DNA of 64,000 bases, from NCBI GenBank assembly GCA_013368445.1, contig JAACJO010000003.1, forward strand, positions 124,001 through 188,000. The letters run 5' to 3'. The position numbers and the translations under genes were made by a program. The stretch comes from Leucocoprinus leucothites (Eukaryota; Basidiomycota; Agaricomycetes; Agaricales; Agaricaceae). This document shows positions 12,901 through 24,204 of the stretch, piece by piece (positions within the stretch are counted from its first letter, which is position 1; each line of letters starts with the position of its first letter). The notes below the pieces were generated by a model. That model saw only the letters and a program-made list of their open reading frames with translations. It searched no databases and was not told the origin of the DNA.

Positions 12901-13771
12901 ATGATGGCAGCCCGTATTCCACTTCCTCGCTTGAATGGTAATCGTACCAGAGAACTTTTCCCCCTACCTCCCGCACCATCTGTACCACCATCAATTTTGG
13001 ATGTTACCGAAGCCGCGCACCTTGCGCGAGATCTGGTCCGCATTCATGGTATGTTTACGACTTTTGCCTTAATGACAAATGGTTTGATTAATGTATATAG
13101 GAGAGATTGGGGGGAATATCCCTGATGAAGACCTAGTGAATGGTATCACATATGCGGCAAAGGTGGTGGCAGCACGCTCAGGTTTAGTGGTAGCAGCAGA
13201 GGGTGACGAAGGTCTGTCTTCTGTCCCAGACTTATTCCACCTCTAACATCCATTATTTCGCAGGTCCACCGGCACGCTTACCCGCTATCGAAGCAGCGCT
13301 GAGACAAATGGAGGAAAGATTGAACAATCGATTTTCGTCATTGGACCGTCGGGTTGCTCGAGTTGAAAGGCTGAACGCAAGGGCAAGTTTCTCGTTTGTA
13401 TTTTTACCTTTAGCATCCAAATTAATGCGTTTGTAGAAATTCAATGCCGAACGCCCTGCTGGAGATGGGGCTGTCTATGAGGTTGTGCCCTTCGCAGATG
13501 GCACATACCCCGATGATGTATGTTTGGCTTCCATGGATTTTCCCCTGTTCTTACCTTTGCAAAATTTCAGTATGACCTTCCTCCTTTGACATCACTGAGG
13601 GCTGTCCGCGACCTTACTCCGGAGCAGCTTACGGAGTATTATCACAGATATGCAAATCGTCCTAGGGAGCTCAGAGTTCAAATGCAAGCTGATGACATTA
13701 GGTGTCTTATTCTCGAGTTTATTGACGCACAGGCCGCATTTAGGCGAGCCCGACGAGCCCGGCGAGTGTGA
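12901..13771 (+). CDS. Mug135-like protein, five exons
   Basis: Exons at 12901-13048, 13101-13211, 13264-13382, 13437-13517 and 13571-13771 join in phase to give 219 residues from ATG 12901 (a second ATG follows at once). The N-terminal part is Pro-rich (LFPLPPAPSVPPS). The middle (exon 3, about residues 87-125) is a short heptad-like coiled coil, IEAALRQMEERLNNRF. The C-terminal part reads ERPAGDGAVYEVVPFADGTYP, then LPPLTSLRAVRDLTPEQL and an Arg-rich end. The run A-G-D-G..Y-E-V-V-P-F..G followed by LPPLTS resembles the C-terminal domain of fungal Mug135-like proteins, named after a fission-yeast meiotically upregulated gene; that name is from memory and tentative. Biochemical function is unknown. 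Intron 3 has a GC donor (AGG|GCAAGT), also present in the paralogue at 7.3 kb. Correct phase through four introns makes the gene itself likely. Confidence 0.65.
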
Positions 13772-13939
13772 TTCTTTGTTTTTTGTTATCCACATGGACA
13801 GACTAGCTATGACTGTAGATTTGTACCATTTCTACACTAGTTACAGAATTCACTAGATTAGATGCCAGAGGCATAAACATAACTCTACAATACAATCTTT
13901 TGTACATGACCAGTAACTGTGGACGGAGCTCACCGACTT

Positions 13940-14390
13940 AACTCACTCGAGGGTCCGTCCGGCGTGGAGTTGAGAAAATCGTATGTGCTCTGAAATATGT
14001 ATTGTAATGTCACCAACTGTCACATGGGCAGGGGACTCAAAGCGGTACTCGTCCAGTGTCAAACTCAAACCACGACCACGGATCCAACCCACTGCCCTTC
14101 TGTACGTCTCTGTATCCACTCAAAATCGGTATACTTATGATTTAACAAAAACAGAACCATGACTGGATGACGAACCTCATTACTGGAGTTGTCATTGTTG
14201 GACTGTTTATCCCGGATGTGCCTCAGGCGCGTCCTTCACTCTGCTCAGTGTGATGTTAATACCCATGAATACCATATAGGATTGCAGCGTCAAAGTCGTC
14301 TGAAGGACTCAGTCCTTTGTTCTTGTTACTTGGGAGCACGTCGTCTGCTGCAGGGATGTGGAATATGTGCACTTCACGCTAATTCTCCCA
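13940..14390 (+). pseudogene. 5' fragment of a PQ-loop gene copy
   Basis: Copy of the promoter and first three exons of the PQ-loop gene at 20,046. The start codon is lost: the site reads CACGGATCCAACCCACTGCCC where the intact gene has ATGGATCC. Exon 2 still reads LITGVVIVGLFI but the PQ motif context SYAPQ has become PDVPQ, and the following donor GTGCGT is GCGCGT. Exon 3 (GLSPLFLLLGSTSSAAGMWNM, about 14,303-14,368) is well kept. The homology then stops and is replaced by the 10.8-kb-type segment, so this is a recombination-truncated duplicate. Confidence 0.8.
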
Positions 14391-14419
14391 TCGACACCAC
14401 TGAGGAACGCCCGTTGGCA

Positions 14420-15700
14420 TTGACAATGGCAGGGGTACGAATTCCAGGGGGAGCAAGTAAGTGGTATGCTAGGTACTCATGTGTTGATGAACAGTGGAGA
14501 GGTCTATGTAGTCAGTCGGGATGGGATGATTATTGGGGTTATACTTCCCTCTATGAATCAAATTCGGGAACCGTAGGCAGCATTCGATCTTGGTGGGACT
14601 GAGCTTTTAGTCATGAATGGGAGCCATTTTCTGGGAGAGAGACCGTACGTCACCCTCCCCAAACCGGACGCTTTTAGAGGATCGCTGCGATCCCGGCGTC
14701 ATCACCCGACAATTGAAAGTGCGCATCGTCCTCATTGGTAGTCGGAGGTCATTTCCCCCTAGGTAAGCCGGATGCACTCTATACTCCCTGTAGCTCGAGG
14801 TACTGAACAAGTGCTTCCAGCTTAGATACCTCGTAGAACGCTGCCCACGTCCGAGTGCCCATTTTGTGGACGTATTTGAACATGGAATATTACCCCGATC
14901 CGCTATGTGACTTGATCTGACCAACATACCATTTCCTCGAAACACCCATTCGCAATAGCCCGGGGTACTGGCCTTCCTAGGAAGCGTCGATGATCATCGG
15001 AAACATGAATGCGGAGCAAGCCTATATGAAAAGTGGGATGGACAACCACGCGGTTTCAATTCTGGAGGAGTATTCAGCAAGAACGAGTCGTGCTCGTATT
15101 CCTCCAACATCTAATATGGCCATGAATAACGCGAGTTCTTTGTGTCCGAAGTCTCCACTTTTGCCTATATCCAACGATACCCCTATGGCGACGATAAATA
15201 CATGCAGCTCGAGCAATTTAAACAAGACGCTTGGTACTTCATCCGCAATAGTTGCCGCTTTGAACACGCTGAGTAACCTTTTACCACAGGTCCCGCAAGA
15301 CGATCCGACCACTATGTCTTCAAGCTTCGGTTTCTCGCAAGGCTACAGGTGTACCAGCAGGATGAGATAAAGACAAGAAACTGTCCCTGTTACCTCTCCA
15401 GCCCATCCTCAAAAAGAAGACCGTGTTTCCTCACAGCAAGTCAGACGCCGTGACCTTGACCAATCATAGCCTCTCATGTATTGTGGGGCCCATTGCGCCT
15501 AGTCTATGATTCACGAGCCCCTCTACTGCTGTGTTGACGAGGTTAACGAGCCCTGGACTAATGTGGCCTTCACAACTTCCTTAACACTATACCTACACCT
15601 CCCATCCCACATACACTCAGAAATTCAGCTTCATATAGTGGCTTAAGGCTCCCTATTTCTCCGCATCGTCCTTCACCAATACCTTTGCCAAACCCGAGTG
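14420..15700. repeat. Segmental duplication, right copy, with a partial third copy of the 5.9/11.8 kb segment
   Basis: Partner of 10.8-11.7 kb (see there). From about 15,400 to 15,600 it continues into a third, more diverged copy of the sequence found at 5,890 and 11,815 (CCTAGTCTATGATTCACGAG, then TGCTGTGTTGACGAGG). It joins the broken PQ-loop fragment at about 14.4 kb. A minus-strand frame at 15,312-15,022 carries one hydrophobic run. No gene model is offered. Confidence 0.5.
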
Positions 15701-17804
15701 CAGAAATGTTATGCGTCATCCACTGGCCTGCAATTCTGAATATACCTTGAACGATTCACCACCCTGCTTGATTATTGTATCGGTGCTCACCGACTTCAAA
15801 GAAACGAGTACAATATAATTTATTTTGGGAGAAACCTCGCATTTTTATGACTTCTTGGCCCTTTTCAGTAGGATTAAGCCGAAGATGAGCAAGCACTATA
15901 GTGAAGCTGTTAGGGCACACCTTGTGCTTTGTGAATCTCCCAGTTCAACCTTGTACACCGAGTTACTCCTTACACCTGTCGTGAAAGAAACTGGCAATCG
16001 GAAGAGTAGGCTGGACGAAGAACCTGTGTTTATGTGATCACCTACGCTTCGGAAAACTGCCAATGCATTTCATTTGATTATTAAACACAAAATCCTTATT
16101 TCAGAGATTTATTTGAGTCGCTCAATTTATCAGTCCAGCCATCAGGAAATCCATTTTTTCCTGATTCGGCCTTTTAGCTCTCATCAGTGAACAGCAACTT
16201 GTCAAGCCATCATAATGCCCAATAAGGGATTATAAGACTGTGGCCTGTCTTTTTTAGCTTCCACCGGGATGTAGGAATCTCGCATTTCATACACAATAAG
16301 CTATCAAGCTGTATTGACTCCATACAGGTCTGCCGTTTTTTCGTAACAATAATTGCTAGTCGAAAACCATTATGATCTGCTAATCGGAATGTTGTTGAAT
16401 GATCACGGACTCATAGTGGTTTATCATTTGTCCCCTGTATGGTGACCCGCTAATAGATATAATAATATATCTTGAGGTTAAACATTAAACAATCAGCACA
16501 ACACATCACAAGTCCACAGTCACCCTTAATCGCCATACTCACCGTGTAGAGGGCATGCTCAACTATTTAGCTGAATTTGGTCCTGTACCCTAGGTAGTTT
16601 CGGGGTCCTCCAAACTTCGTAATTATCTTCTGATTAGTCTCAGTAGAGGACTAGGCGGAAACGGCACTCCGAGTTTAGGTAGTACAAAATGTATAGAGTG
16701 AATGTATTTTGGCGCTGAGTCGTCAGGGACACAACCCTGTGAAAGCGCAGGGTGAGTCACCCTGTGGGTTCCTTCCGATGGCTGTGGCTTGAGCTCAGCA
16801 TAAAAAGAACCTCCCAACGGCCCATATGCATTCAGTTTTACCTCCACTCATCTCTTCTCACCCACCAATATTGGTTGTCCCCTAACCTTCACAAAAGGTA
16901 CGCCGCATATGCGACAGACATCACACATCTAATTTGAATCATCTACCCCCAAGCTTATTGACTCAGCCTCGATCTACAGAACTCAACAACTTCAAGTTAG
17001 TATAAGTCGAATTTTCTAGAGTGCGTTCACACATCCTTTGTTTGACTCGGATATTCTAACTTATTTTTTTTGTTACTTGATCAGGTCTCGGCAGTCAACG
17101 AGTCAGGTAAGGGACCTCATTTCGAGAACTGACGGTGGAGTCGTCATAATTACAGTAATAGCAGTAGTAGTAGTATTATTATTGTGGCCCTTGATTTTGT
17201 GATCTCATAGTACCGAGCTAATATAAAACACATCCCCCTGCTAATTCTCTCAAGCATGATTTTCACATTCTGATATGCAGTGTACGGGTATAAGGATGGT
17301 GATTGGGGGTGATCTCACATGATGCCAACCCAGGATGATCTTGAATGACTCTGATCTTTGGTGAAAAAGCGGTATATGAGTTTCAGTGCATGATAATCAT
17401 TTATGAAGAGGGGAGGGCCTGGCGGGGCATGATGAACACCTGACAGGATCTTAGCAGTTATGAACTTGTACAAGCATGGCAGCATATTATTGGGAATATT
17501 AACAAGACGCCGCGTTCTCGGGGCCTATAATCCCCATCATCAGATTATGAGAGATTTTACCTCAGACAGTATCCCGATGCCATCTGACAGCCTCGATAGA
17601 CCCTTACCGTGACTTTCTTTTTTTCCTGATGGCATTGGAAGCCGAAGGTCAGGCATTGCTGACATAAGCGCAGGGTCTACCCCCGATTTACATCGCCTGC
17701 TGCAACAGCAGATGGTCAGCCTTCCGTAGGCACTCTCCGCATACCATATTGACTAGTATAGCTTGCTCCATCCTTTCATCTGTGTTCAAACCTCTTTTTC
17801 TTCA
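15701..17804. other. Unassigned intergenic region
   Basis: No recognisable gene. Around 15,880-16,030 the sequence resembles parts of 8,210-8,340 and 41,070-41,190 (TTGTGCTTTGTGAATC.CC and a TTACACCTGTC word), so it belongs to the repeated family that precedes some NACHT-like copies. A small trinucleotide run (GTAGTAGTAGTATTATTATT) sits at about 17,164-17,185. From about 17,650 to the ATG at 17,805 lies the conserved 5' flank of NACHT-like copy B. Confidence 0.35.
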
Positions 17805-18729
17805 ATGTCCTTCCTCCATCGGCCAAAGAATTTTGTGATTACAAACTCTGTGTTCGTTGAACATACCCAACATGGACGAGGTATGCCACTATTTTGCACC
17901 GAATTACTATGCAAACATTTATAAAGTATTTCAAGGTATAGAGCTTCTTTACAGTGCCTCTCGGATGGAGGCTACCCATGACTCAGCCGCCAACGAATTC
18001 GCAGCAGAGTCTTTGCCCAGAACTCGACATGGCCCTATTATCGAGGACCTATCCTTGTGGGCTCAACACTTGAGTCCCCCCTTCTCGTCATTATGGATTG
18101 TTGGCCCCGAATCCAACCTGGCACATCTTTCTGCTGACAAATTGGGGGATTACTTGGCAGCAAGTTTCTTCTTTTCGCTGAAACTAGGAGTTGAGGACCC
18201 GGCACGATTTTTCACCACCATTGCCTACCAACTAGCCATTCACTTCCCTGCTTACGAAGCGCTTATCAATACCACACTCCACCGCTGTCCTGGATTAATC
18301 TCAAAATCTCTCAAAATCCAGTTCCGCGAGCTCGTCGTTCGACCATTTCAACAACTTCGAGCTCGCGGAGAGACCATCGTCGGGTCACGACAAATAATCA
18401 TTATCAGTGGTTTAGACGAGTGCAAGGGCGACCAAGCTCGACAGGAGCTTGTCCGTATTCTGACTACAGAAACGGCATCACTACCGTTTAGGTGGGTGGT
18501 TTTCACTCGCCCGGATACAGCTGTAGATGGACAGCAACTCGAGCCGAAGCCTACAGCCCTTCCGAATTTGTATGCATGGCGTCTCATGGATAAAAGCTGT
18601 GAGGACGACCGTGCGAGGCGAAGTGGTACGAGGGTGTGCATGTTACGCCTTGAGGGTGATGGGATCTGGATAATTTTGTGTGGATCTGTGCATAAACTCG
18701 CCCATTGGGTAGTGCTATTTTTTTTTTAA
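17805..18729 (+). CDS. NACHT-like pseudo-NTPase, copy B
   Basis: Two exons, 17805-17880 and 17936-18729, join to 289 residues. Exon 1 encodes MSFLHRPKNFVITNSVFVEH, matching the short beta-rich leader often seen at the start of basidiomycete STAND proteins. Exon 2 opens GIELLYSASRMEATHDSAA and continues into the NTPase fold: LWIVGPESNLAHLSADKLG, ASFFFS, FFTTIAYQLA, FRELVVRPFQQL, IIIISGLDECKGD and FRWVVFTRPD. In this family the first motif should be GPxGxGKS; here the G-x-G-K is missing in frame, leaving GPES. The first Walker B Asp (usually DGLDE) is Ser. Sensor-1-like FTRPD is kept. The protein stops at a T-tract after GDGIWIILCGSVHKLAHW, with no ANK or WD40 repeats. The open frame suggests a maintained protein. 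ATP hydrolysis is unlikely; a regulatory or decoy role is inference. Confidence 0.7.
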
Positions 18730-18816
18730 CCCCGGAATTCCCAATTACACACGGTAGTCTACTGTAGTCTATTAGAAGGCGCCCACGCGAGAGGGAACAG
18801 TATATAAATATAGAAC

Positions 18817-18836
18817 CCTCTCTCTCTCTCTCTCTC
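18817..18836. repeat. (CT)n microsatellite
   Basis: About ten CT units adjoin the left inverted repeat of the transposon remnant. Confidence 0.9.
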
Positions 18837-19590
18837 ACGCGAGAGGGTGGTGATCACATGACCTCGAGCGTGACAAATGGCATGCAAACATAAGAAATAT
18901 GTGGGGCACGGCCTCTGACCCAGATAAAAAAATTGTGCCTCCAAGAAAATGTAGCTTAGATATAAAGGAAACTTTTGTTGCGGCCAGTTTTCTTCAATAC
19001 CTCAATTCCAGGATGCCCCAGTGTATTTACTGCGAGATGAGCCTCATAACGGCATATCTACCTGTCAATCAAATGCAAGCTTACTTCTTATTTCCTTTGA
19101 AATTCACTGTGAGCTCAATCCCATTGAGCAGTGCTGGGGGTATGGAAAGAGGCGGTATAGGTTACTTCCTGCATCTTCAAGTGAGGATGATTTGAAGAAA
19201 AATACCTTGGCCTGCCTGAAGGCCGTGCCAATAATAAGTATTCATCGGTAGGTTGTTTATATAATTGGCTGTGCAAACGCTGACCATCCAGCCCCCAGAT
19301 TTGCGACGTGTTCTTTACGATTTGCAGATGCCTACAGAAAAGGCCTTGACAGAGCCCAAGCTGCATGGGCTAACAAAAAATATTGCGGTCACCAAGTCAT
19401 TCCTATGACTGTTCTCAAGGATTCTTGAGGGTCCTGGCCTTGCATAGACGAATATATAGTAATGAAATGCTCGGAGTTGAGCTTTAATTGACAATACATA
19501 GAATGTATTTAATCTAAGTATTATCTTTGTGCGGCATTGCCTGATGTCACAGAAATGTCACCGCACGTGATCACCACCCTCTCGTGTGAG
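18834..19590 (+). mobile_element. Tc1/IS630-like DNA transposon remnant with terminal inverted repeats
   Basis: A 24-base terminal repeat at 18,834-18,857 (core GAGAGGGTGGTGATCAC) is matched in inverted orientation, with one difference, at 19,567-19,590. Between them, on the plus strand, is the 3' part of a DDE transposase: LNPIEQCWGYGKRRYRLLP (about 19,119-19,175), a probable short intron (about 19,249-19,292), then FADAYRKGLDRAQAAWANKK ending at a TGA at 19,429. LNPIE..W is the segment around the third catalytic acid in Tc1/mariner and IS630-type transposases, and the tail is typical of a lineage common in agaricomycetes. The N-terminal half is missing, so this is a deletion derivative of about 757 bp. 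A (CT)n run adjoins the left end and obscures any TA target duplication. Confidence 0.75.
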
Positions 19591-20045
19591 CCCTACCTTA
19601 AGTGACCCTGTCTAATATGATCGTTAGCGTGAGAGGCCTGTCCCGTAGTCCCCGGAGCGGGCGGCCATCTTCACTGGTCCCGCTGACTACATACAATACT
19701 AAGCAACATTTATTATTACACTTACGCACTCGACACAGTGGGCACAAGGTACCTCCAGGGTGCAGTGCGCGCGGGAAGATGACGGTATAGGGAGCTCCGG
19801 GCTGGTGGTCTGCCCCACTGCCCGGGAGGCCGTCAAATTGGTTTCGAAACCAGCCGGGCCTTATTCGGGACCGAGGCTTTCTTTTCTTTCTGGTACGTCC
19901 CCGTTTTCAACGCTATAGATGAACACGGTAGCTTGTAGGGGTTGTGCACGTGTTCATCAAGTGATGTCACGAGCCGTCACGCGGGGCATAGCGTGCAGGG
20001 GAGACTGAAGTGGTACTCGACCAGCGTCGAACCACAACCACGACC
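19591..20045. other. Upstream region of the PQ-loop gene
   Basis: No gene is seen. The last 120 bases before the ATG are homologous to 13,940-14,075 (shared GCAGGGGA.ACT.AA..GGTACTCG), so they were duplicated with the 5' end of the gene and probably contain its promoter. A perfect palindrome GGTTTCGAAACC lies at about 19,841. Confidence 0.4.
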
Positions 20046-21453
20046 ATGGATCCGACGCATTGCCCTTCCGTACGTCTCTCGTACTCCATTATAGCTGTAT
20101 ACTTATCTTTGAACCGAAATAGAGTCATGACTGGTTGACGAACCTCATTACTGGAGTTGTCATTGTCGGACTGTTTATCTCATATGCGCCTCAGGTGCGT
20201 CCTTCACTCTGCTCAGTGTGATGCTAATATCCACCTTTTGAATAGCACTACAGGATTATAGCTTCAAAGACGTCAGAAGGGCTCAGTCCTTTGTTCTTGT
20301 TACTCGGGAGCACGTCATCTGCCGCAGGAATGTGGAATATGTAAGCTTCGTTCTCTTTGCGCTCTAATTGTTTCATTATGGAGCTGACGCTGGGGGTCGG
20401 TAGGATCACAATGCAATGGGGTGTTGTGAAATGCTGTCCCGTCGTCGTACGTCCCTTCTCTTGGATTCTCCCTTCATCGTCCTGAAGCCATCCTTTCCTC
20501 CTCCAGGGCTTCGGTCGATGCGTGGAACTCACAGCTGGGATATTTCAAGTCTCCGTACAGTGGTTCTGCTTTACATTCGTGTGCGTCTCTTCTCACCTCA
20601 TCTCCCCTCGTGCTCGACTGACACGCTCTGACTGACCATAGGTTCGTGCTGTACATGAAATTCTACCCCGAACGCCTGAAATACATCGAGCTCGATATCG
20701 AAGCCCCCTCTCACGAAGAAGTACACGTCGTTAAAACGCCTCTGAAAAGCTCCGAGTGGCGTTTTTCGCTCTTTTGTGCTCGAGTCACACTTGCTCACTT
20801 GTACGTCGTCCTCTATCCTCCTCTTCCTGACCCTCTGTCCTTCCTGCCTCCTGTTTCATCTATTGACATGTTTTCTATAGCATCTTCTGTGCCATCTCCA
20901 CTTTCTACCTTCTGGCTACTGCCATCCCATCACCCTCTCCTGAAGTCGCACTCCCAGTCCAAATCCAATCTTGGGCGACCTTTCTCGGTGTCTCGTCTGC
21001 CGTCTTAGCAGCGATACAATATGCGCCGCAGTTGGAGCATACGTACAGACATAAACTCGTGGGAGCGCTCAGTATCCCGATGATGTGTATACAGAGTCCT
21101 GGTGCGGTGTTGATGATCCTTGGTATTGCGTTACGGTAAGCAGTTACACCCTTAACTCTCCCTTCTCCTTTCCGTCTTGCTTCGCGACCATACACTGATA
21201 TGCGGGTCTGATTGTGAACAGACCGGGTACGAACTGGACAAGCTGGTTTACGTTCCTCGTAGCGGGAGTGATGCAGAGTTCGTTGCTCATCATGTGCATC
21301 GTTTGGAAGTTCAGGCAGAGGAGATTGGGGATCGATGATTTCGGGAATGCGGTGGTTTCTGGTGCGGTTGAAGAAGTACAGCGACCGGAAGTGGTAGTAG
21401 TTGAAGAGGAAGGGTTGGTAACTGATGAGAGGACGCCCCTTATTGGGCGATGA
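20046..21453 (+). CDS. PQ-loop repeat membrane protein (eight exons)
   Basis: Exons 20046-20069, 20123-20194, 20246-20340, 20404-20446, 20507-20580, 20642-20800, 20881-21135 and 21222-21453 join in phase to 317 residues. Two PQ-loop repeats are visible: GVVIVGLFISYAPQHYRIIA (about residues 16-35), followed by SEGLSPLFLLLGS; and LAAIQYAPQLEHTYRHKLVG, followed by ALSIPMM. Hydrophobic stretches between and after them fit the seven-helix plan of PQ-loop transporters. The loop carrying YPERLKYIELDIEAP and TPLKSSEWR is polar and probably cytosolic. The C-terminus ends DERTPLIGR, where ERTPLI fits the acidic dileucine sorting signal [DE]xxxL[LI] used for vacuolar/lysosomal targeting. Known relatives export amino acids or act as receptors at the vacuole; the substrate here cannot be told. 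Its 5' third is duplicated at 14 kb as a pseudogene. Confidence 0.85.
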
Positions 21454-22075
21454 TAGTCGGTGTCAGGCATTACGTTTTCTTGGAGTAGTTGCACTTCTTT
21501 TTATGTTTTTTCTCATGGTTTTATATCGGATAGATTCGCTCTAATTGCATTTACTGATTTTCTTGATATTTTTGCTGCTCAGGATGATCCTCATTCAAGG
21601 AACTGGCATTTATCGACTATAACTCGCCCATTCTCTTTGGTATAGTGATACCACGCAAACAATCACCGGTACTGATCTCGTACATGCGGCAGATATCGGA
21701 AGAAGAGACTGTAATGGCGATGCAGGCACCAGGTTGGGTTAGTGAATTTAAAGCCACGATCCCACGGCCGAAGATGTGTCTCGCGAGTATGGGTCAGTGG
21801 TAGTAAATCTTGAGGCAGAAGATTAAGTATCTAGATCCCGCATTGCGTCACGCAGACAAAAGGAGACCCGGAATAGACACGGAAGGGCCGCGACAGCCGC
21901 CAACGTGGGATAGGTTCGTAAGGGATGGATTAGTGAAAGGCTGCTTCTTGGTGGATCTGTTCCCTGTGTTCCAATTTGGACCAGTCAACCCTATCTCAAT
22001 AACACTCTTCATAAAAGCTCGCGCTAAGTGTGCTAAGAATAAAGGTGTACGCAGCTCTAGCCCACCACTTGGGAT

Positions 22076-22965
22076 CTACCCCAACGACACCCACTGCACA
22101 CTCTGCGCCATATACTTGATAATCTCCCCACTCTCCTTCCTGGCACACACATGACCGCCGACAGTAATCTCTGCGACTGTGCTATCGCTCGAAATAATCT
22201 CTTTCCGCCCTCCACCCTCTCCCTCGCCCAAGTACTTCCAAATCGTATGTTCTTTATGCAATTGATACAATCCCGCTATACCAACAGCAACCTTGGCCGT
22301 ATCCGAGCTCGAATCGAGGTTGTCCCATTTACCAGATTCACTCTTGTACAGCCATGTGGCGCCGGAAGTGTGAAGTTGGTAGACCATCCCACCGAAAGCG
22401 ACGATAGACCTGTATTGGGATTATTATCGATTTGATCCCACTCTGTATTTTCTTCACCACAACGCCCGGATTTCCAGATAGATTTACCTTTGTGAAGTTT
22501 GGCTAACTTTTCGACGCCACCGTTTGTGTCGCTGGTATCCGCGACGATGACCATGGCATCCGGGTGCCGCCTCCTATGAAATTCCAATTGGAATTGTTGC
22601 CACTGTACTTGTAAACGCTTCCGGTATCGGCGTGCAATTGGTAGAGATGGGTGCAAAAAGCAGTGATGGCAGTGGTGGAAGGGTTGGCGATACCGTTCCA
22701 TCCGCCATTGCTATTGGTGGTGGTGCGAAGATGGGAAATGAAACAGTTGAAGTGTAGTTTGTATGTCTCCTTCGCCAGAGACTGCTATGGAACGACTTCT
22801 GGGCTCGGAGGATTGGGAAGAAGAGAGGTTACGCCAACCAATATGTTTTTGGATGGAGCCGTCTTCGGAAATGCAGTAAATAGTATTTCCGGATGAGGCA
22901 GTTATAGTGCTGGGGGTCGATTGCATTTGCATGGTGGACCTGGTGAATACAGGAGAATCAGTCAC
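22076..22965 (-). pseudogene. Tectonin-like beta-propeller lectin, frameshifted
   Basis: Read on the minus strand, several propeller blades of the tectonin/fungal-lectin type can be recognised by the motif aromatic-Q/K-L-H followed by W-x-Y/S: TIYCISEDGSIQKHIGW, YKLHFNCFISHLRTT, LYQLHADTGSVYKYSGNN, LAKLHKGKSIWKSG, VYQLHTSGATWLYKS and LYQLHKEHTIWKYLG. They lie in three reading frames: shifts fall near 22,755, near 22,560 and near 22,410, and no intron consensus explains them. The C-terminus is VQWVSLG followed by a stop at 22,076. Proteins of this family are cytosolic or secreted sugar-binding lectins, some toxic to nematodes or binding bacterial LPS; nothing in the sequence fixes the ligand. 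The upstream start is unclear because a stop lies shortly before the first blade. Sequencing error could account for one shift but hardly three. Confidence 0.65.
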
Positions 22966-24100
22966 TGGAGTTTGTTGGGGTGGTTGGCTGTCGCCGTACG
23001 ATTGGACGAGTGTGCTGAGTTGATGCTAGCGAGGAGAGGGGAGTTTGATAGTGTATTTATGTCCCAACGAATTAACAAGATCCCGGTCGATTGACCATTT
23101 GTGGTACATCACGACTCACGAGCCTTTTAAAATGAAAGCGCATTATCAAAAGTTGGGTTAGTTAGACGGCTTTAGATATACTTCCCTAAGCTTGAGCAAG
23201 CTGGGCGTATTACTTCGGGTTTCAATCATCGATGTTCTTTGGTGGCGGTGAACAGGCACGACATCCTGGACCTAGTCGAGCATATGGAAGTTGTTCAAAG
23301 AGAAGACTCTGGCTGGTTGGTAGCTGGAAAGAACCTTCAGCGGGAGGAGAGCGGCCATTGGATAGGTGAAATAGGATGCGAAGAAGCGAACTTCAGCGCA
23401 GAGTTTGTGCCAGCATTTGATCAGGGTCGCTGATCCAGCACTTAGCCGACAATGAATTGGTCCCTCGGCTCAGCAGATTAAATGAAATCACATTAAATAT
23501 GAACCCCTATCTTCGTCAACTCCACAACCTCAATGACGGTACCAAGCAAAGTGTAGAATTGGGAAGGTTTTAGGCTGAGGCGCTGAGGCACGATAAGTGC
23601 TACGATTCTACGGGACAAAGTCACGACTCTCTGTATCAACTTTGATCCAACCTCGCTTGTGCCTTTCTACGCCTTCACCGATGGAATCATCCACCTCACG
23701 CTACAAACGTACGTCAAATTCAGATAGCATCTTGAAGTCACAACCGTTATACTTGAGATCCTTGGCCGCAGAAGAATCAGTATCGCTACTACGAAGGGGA
23801 CGACTGCCTTATATTTTTCTTTAGCTTATGCCCCTTTGAAAAAGATGAAGAAGGAGCAAACGAACGTGCTGGGGGCCTTGAGAAGAGTAAGGCACCGTCC
23901 TTGACTAGGTACCCTTGCTTCGCTCTCAGGAGATTGATCTTGCATGTTGGATCAGTGGACAAAGTCGCATCCGTGCATTATGCAATGGCGACTATGGGTG
24001 TGGATGTATTTCTACTTCATCTCGATCATGAGGAGGATCCCTTTGTTAATGATGAATATAGGAGAGTTGTGAATATACTAGTACAGTTCCTGTAAATATA
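22966..24100. other. Weak coding-like remnants, unidentified
   Basis: Two plus-strand stretches look protein-like. One at about 23,600-23,880 contains FDPTSLVPFYAFTDGIIHL and then stops; the other at 23,901-24,095 contains HYAMATMGVDVFLLHLDHEE and ends in a stop with no clear start. They may be exons of one degraded gene. I do not recognise the family. Confidence 0.25.
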
Positions 24101-24204
24101 ATTAATGCCAACGGATTACAATTTCTGCATCAAGCAGAAGTGCTAAACTAATAATAATAATAACAATGCTTTGCGGCCACCAGGAGGGTCGGCGAGCTAT
24201 AAAA

